From: Dyadobacter beijingensis DSM 21582
Lineage (GTDB): Bacteria > Bacteroidota > Bacteroidia > Cytophagales > Spirosomataceae
Length of the DNA: 64,000 nucleotides
Direction of reading: 5' to 3'
Assembly (NCBI RefSeq): GCF_000382205.1
Contig: NZ_KB907786.1
Coordinates: forward strand, 1-64,000
Shown here in pieces: positions 61,446-64,000 of the stretch. The notes under the pieces are model-generated. The model was not told the DNA's origin, ran no database searches, and saw only the letters and a program-made list of their open reading frames with translations. How positions within the stretch are numbered: the stretch's first letter is position 1; the number at the start of each line of letters is the position of its first letter. A program made the translations under genes and the position numbers.

Positions 61446-61601
61446 GTACCGAATGCAGCTTAGGGTTTGTGGGATAAATACTGCCGCATTCTTCAAAAAG
61501 ACTACATAATGCCGGTGGCTCATCTCAAATAGCCCGAATGTGCGCCGCGCGCGTATTTTGTTTAAAAAGACAGTCAGCACCATCCCGCAAACACCCAACC
61601 T

Positions 61602-62825
61602 ATGACCAGCAGAGCGGCACAACTTGCGATCAACGGCGGCCCTAAAACCGTCGAAAAGACCTTTCCATGGCCCATTTATGACGAAAATGAGGTAAATGCC
61701 GTGTCGGCGATCGTTGCGGGCGGCAAGTGGGGCAACCCCGACTGTGCCGACGAGGTGGAGCGTTTCGAAAAGGCGTTTGCCGCGTATTGCGGAAGCAAAT
61801 ATGCCATTACGTGTGTGAATGGCTCGGTATCGCTCCGGCTGGCGCTGATGGCATGTGGGGTGAAACCGGGGGACGAGGTGATCGTGCCGCCCTACACGTT
61901 CATTACGACGGCGTCGTCGGTGATCGAATGCAATTGTGTGCCGGTGTTCGTCGATATCGATCCTGACACGTACAATATCAGCCCGGCCGCCATTGAAGCG
62001 GCCATTACGCCGCGCACGAAAGCGATCATTCCCGTGCATTTCGGCGGGTTGGCCTGCGATATGGAGGCCATCATGGGTATTGCGGAGCGGCATAACCTCA
62101 AAGTGATCGAAGACGCAGCGCACGGGCATGGTGCCGAGTATAAGGGCAAAAAGCTGGGCTCCATCGGCCATGTGGGTAGTTTCAGTTTCCAGTCTTCCAA
62201 AAACCTGACGTCCGGCGAAGGCGGCATCGTCATCACTAACGACGATGAATTGTACGCTACCATGCATTCCCTGCGCAACGTCGGCCGGATAGAGGGCGGG
62301 CAATGGTACGAGCATTACAATCCCGGCTGCAACTACCGCATTACCCAAATGCAGGCCGTGCTGCTCACCGAACAACTCAAACGCCTGGAAGAACAAACCC
62401 GGCGGCGGGATGCCAATGGATTGTATTTAAATGATTTGTTGGGAAAAATAGAAGGAATATCCCCTCTGAAACGCAATGAACATATTACATTGCACGGGTA
62501 CCACATCTATATATTCAAATATGATGCGGCAAAATTCGGCGGACTGCCTAAAACAGAATTTGCGGCCATGCTCGCTGCCGAAGGCGTGCCGAGTTTCAAA
62601 GGTTATCCGCATCCGCTGTACAAGCAGCCCCTTTTTCAGAACAAAACCTGGATGTGTTACGCCATTCCAGACACGGCCAACTACTCAAGAACACATTGCC
62701 CGGTGGCCGAACAAGCCTGTGATACCGACGCCGTCTGGATTCTCCAACACGCCATGCTGGGAAAGCAGGAGGATATGGAAGCCTTTGCGAGCGCAATTTT
62801 AAAAATTCAGGAGGCGGTCAGATAG
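61602..62825 (+). CDS. DegT/DnrJ/EryC1/StrS-family PLP aminotransferase
   Basis: 407 residues. AINGGPKTVEKTFPWPIYDE at the N terminus, YAITCVNGSVSLRLALMACG, PPYTFITTASSV, VIEDAAHGHGAEYKGKKLG and SFSFQSSKNLTSGEGG with the PLP lysine identify the family. RNVGRIEGGQWYEHYNPGCN and the C-terminal RTHCPVAEQAC are also typical. These enzymes aminate keto-sugars for surface glycans or antibiotics; the front (AINGGPK) is common in members linked to sugar dehydrogenases of the Gfo/Idh kind. No sugar-nucleotide cluster is here, so the substrate is unknown. Confidence 0.9.
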   Translation: MTSRAAQLAINGGPKTVEKTFPWPIYDENEVNAVSAIVAGGKWGNPDCADEVERFEKAFAAYCGSKYAITCVNGSVSLRLALMACGVKPGDEVIVPPYTFITTASSVIECNCVPVFVDIDPDTYNISPAAIEAAITPRTKAIIPVHFGGLACDMEAIMGIAERHNLKVIEDAAHGHGAEYKGKKLGSIGHVGSFSFQSSKNLTSGEGGIVITNDDELYATMHSLRNVGRIEGGQWYEHYNPGCNYRITQMQAVLLTEQLKRLEEQTRRRDANGLYLNDLLGKIEGISPLKRNEHITLHGYHIYIFKYDAAKFGGLPKTEFAAMLAAEGVPSFKGYPHPLYKQPLFQNKTWMCYAIPDTANYSRTHCPVAEQACDTDAVWILQHAMLGKQEDMEAFASAILKIQEAVR

Positions 62826-62849
62826 CCGAATGCCTCCTGTGCAACCCGC

Positions 62850-63365
62850 TTACAGCTCCTTGCGCATCATAATATCGGTTTGAATGTCGGTCCCGAGCGT
62901 AAAAAGGTGCTTATCAAATTCCACGAAACCATTTCGTTTATAAAAACCGATCGCCTTTTCATTTTCCTCCCACACGCCCAGCCATACATACGTGTACGCA
63001 TGCGCACGGGCGATTTCAATGGCCTTGTCATAAAAAAGCTGCCCGATTTTCTGCCCCTGCCATGCTTGAAGGACATATATGCGCTCGATTTCCAATGCGG
63101 TATCGTCTTTCAGTTCGCTTTGCGCGGCGCCATGGTTGATTTTGAGATAACCGATCAGCTTGTCGCCCTCGTAGGCGAGATGGAATTCTGAATGCGGGTT
63201 GCCGAGTTCGGACGCTACTTTGTCCAGACTGAAACCGGTTTTCAGGTAATTTGCCATGTTTTCCTCTGTATTGACAGATGCAAATGACTCATAAAAAGTG
63301 TCTATCCCGATTTGTCTGACGGTTTCCAGATCGTTGATGGTAGCTTGGATAAGTTGTATTGACAT
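62850..63365 (-). CDS. GNAT-family N-acetyltransferase
   Basis: 171 residues. Acetyltransf_1 features are IERIYVLQAWQGQKIGQLFY (acetyl-CoA loop) and VWLGVWEENEKAIGFYKRNG. It resembles spermidine/diamine or peptide N-acetyltransferases of Bacteroidetes, but no acceptor can be named. The ATG at 63365 lies 1 bp after the stop of the upstream macroglobulin gene, so the two are translationally coupled or co-transcribed. Confidence 0.87.
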   Translation of the reverse strand: MSIQLIQATINDLETVRQIGIDTFYESFASVNTEENMANYLKTGFSLDKVASELGNPHSEFHLAYEGDKLIGYLKINHGAAQSELKDDTALEIERIYVLQAWQGQKIGQLFYDKAIEIARAHAYTYVWLGVWEENEKAIGFYKRNGFVEFDKHLFTLGTDIQTDIMMRKEL

Positions 63366-63366
63366 G

Positions 63367-64000
63367 TTACTTCATTGGTAATGCTTTCAGTCTGACACCC
63401 TCGCTATGGGCAGTGAACTCCGGCGCGTACATGCTTTGGATCGTGGTGATACCATTGCTGAAATCGCCTTCATGCGTTATAAAAAGCGGATATTCGAATA
63501 CATAAGTTCCTTTTCGTAATGCATGGAAGAAGAAATTGGTGCTCGCGTCGCGGGTGCTCTCGTAATAGCCGAGGCCGCCCTGCCAGCGGTAGCCACTCAG
63601 CACATTCACCGGCTCAAGACCCGACGCCCGCATGTCTTTCATATGCACATATTCCATATCGCGGTCTACGCGCAGCTCTATGCGGACCTTTATTTTATCC
63701 CCCACATTCACGGCATCGCCTTCACGCACGGGCGTGAGGACCGGGCCGTTATCGGTATTTTTTTCGATAAATAGCTGTTTGGAGAGTTTTAGCGGCGTTT
63801 CGGCGAAGGTAATTTTATCGAGATCTTCGAAATATTGCCAGTAGATGGCGCCCCAGGTGGGGAGTTGCGCGGCACCGGCAGAGGCTCGCACGGATACCTG
63901 AATGTCGCCCATCCCAGGCCTCACTGCCTCGGGACCAAGCGAACGTTTGAAATAACCCGTCCCTGCTTCTTCCGCATCGGCATTGGTGCCGATTTGCACG
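63367..64000 (-). CDS. Alpha-2-macroglobulin family protein, C-terminal part (cut by the window edge)
   Basis: About 211 C-terminal residues; the gene begins beyond the right edge. The segment shows LPTWGAIYWQYFEDLDKITF, KLSKQLFIEK, a receptor-binding-like beta domain with GDKIKVRIELRVDRDMEYVH and GYRWQGGLGYYESTRDAST, and KGTYVFEYPLFITHEGDFSNG. This matches the end of large bacterial alpha-2-macroglobulins with a TonB-box-less MG10-type domain, seen in Bacteroidetes. Such proteins trap proteases in the periplasm. Most of the protein, including any thioester, is not in the window. Confidence 0.8.
   Translation of the reverse strand, partial: VQIGTNADAEEAGTGYFKRSLGPEAVRPGMGDIQVSVRASAGAAQLPTWGAIYWQYFEDLDKITFAETPLKLSKQLFIEKNTDNGPVLTPVREGDAVNVGDKIKVRIELRVDRDMEYVHMKDMRASGLEPVNVLSGYRWQGGLGYYESTRDASTNFFFHALRKGTYVFEYPLFITHEGDFSNGITTIQSMYAPEFTAHSEGVRLKALPMK

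Noticed and set aside
61446-62396. N-terminal extension of the minus-strand frame of the polytopic membrane protein (to 745 residues)
   Set aside because: It runs antisense through the well-supported DegT aminotransferase gene and has low-complexity His/Arg-rich composition; the natural start is the ATG at 61445.

Overview
The window looks like chromosomal DNA of a Cytophagales bacterium (Bacteroidetes), most likely Dyadobacter or a close relative. Pointers are a SusC/SusD pair, an ECF sigma/FecR/TonB-receptor signalling set, DUF1080 proteins, a Bacteroidetes-type histone-H1-like protein, weak Shine-Dalgarno sequences and promoters of the TTTG / TAnnTTTG type. The genus is inference; the phylum is well supported.

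Layout. 1-280: 5S rRNA with terminator, the tail of an rRNA operon. 0.3-6.2 kb: a LacI regulator divergent from a four-gene amino-sugar operon (GH109-type oxidoreductase/glycosidase, glucosamine-6-phosphate-deaminase-like enzyme, heparan-glucosaminide-acetyltransferase-like membrane protein, Tat-exported esterase), with two palindromic operator candidates between them. 6.2-18.7 kb: mostly housekeeping and lipid genes (IspD, QueA, biotin carboxylase, an alpha-oxoamine synthase of the SPT/BioF family, histone-H1-like protein, MaoC hydratase, ribosome hibernation factor, CysM, two alpha/beta hydrolases, acyl-CoA synthetase). A GC-rich repeat island lies at 13.64-13.85 kb. 18.9-23.5 kb: a GNAT enzyme, then a compact four-gene operon with two coiled-coil/transmembrane proteins, a Pro/Ala-linker protein and a nuclease-like lipoprotein. 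No function is recognised for the first three. 23.6-27.0 kb: a sulfite-dehydrogenase-like pair and two ferritin-like proteins, preceded by a 656-bp non-coding region holding a promoter, a terminator hairpin and a polypurine tract. 27.7-32.1 kb: a PepSY-like protein, an NtrC-type regulator and a convergent hybrid histidine kinase. 32.3-41.5 kb: a periplasmic dehydrogenase with cytochrome c domain, two DUF1080 proteins, and a sigma/anti-sigma/TonB-receptor operon behind a near-consensus promoter. 41.7-49.4 kb: a LEA-like repeat protein, a divergent glucan phosphorylase lacking the usual PLP lysine, a decayed Uma2 gene, an RmlD-like reductase, a cyclophilin and an Omp85 protein. 49.7-59.4 kb: a SusCD locus with a neutral-ceramidase homologue, a PqaA-like protein and a purple-acid-phosphatase-like enzyme instead of glycosidases. 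59.4-64 kb: a broken MNT-HepT toxin-antitoxin pair, a polytopic membrane protein, a DegT aminotransferase, a GNAT enzyme and the 3' end of an alpha-2-macroglobulin gene.

Most interesting for follow-up: the uncharacterised membrane/coiled-coil operon (19.4-23.5 kb); the phosphorylase with Thr at the PLP-lysine position; the doubly inactivated MNT/HepT module; the ceramidase-containing SusCD locus; and the putative small RNA or attenuator upstream of the ferritin-like genes. No CRISPR array, prophage, complete insertion sequence or tRNA was seen.
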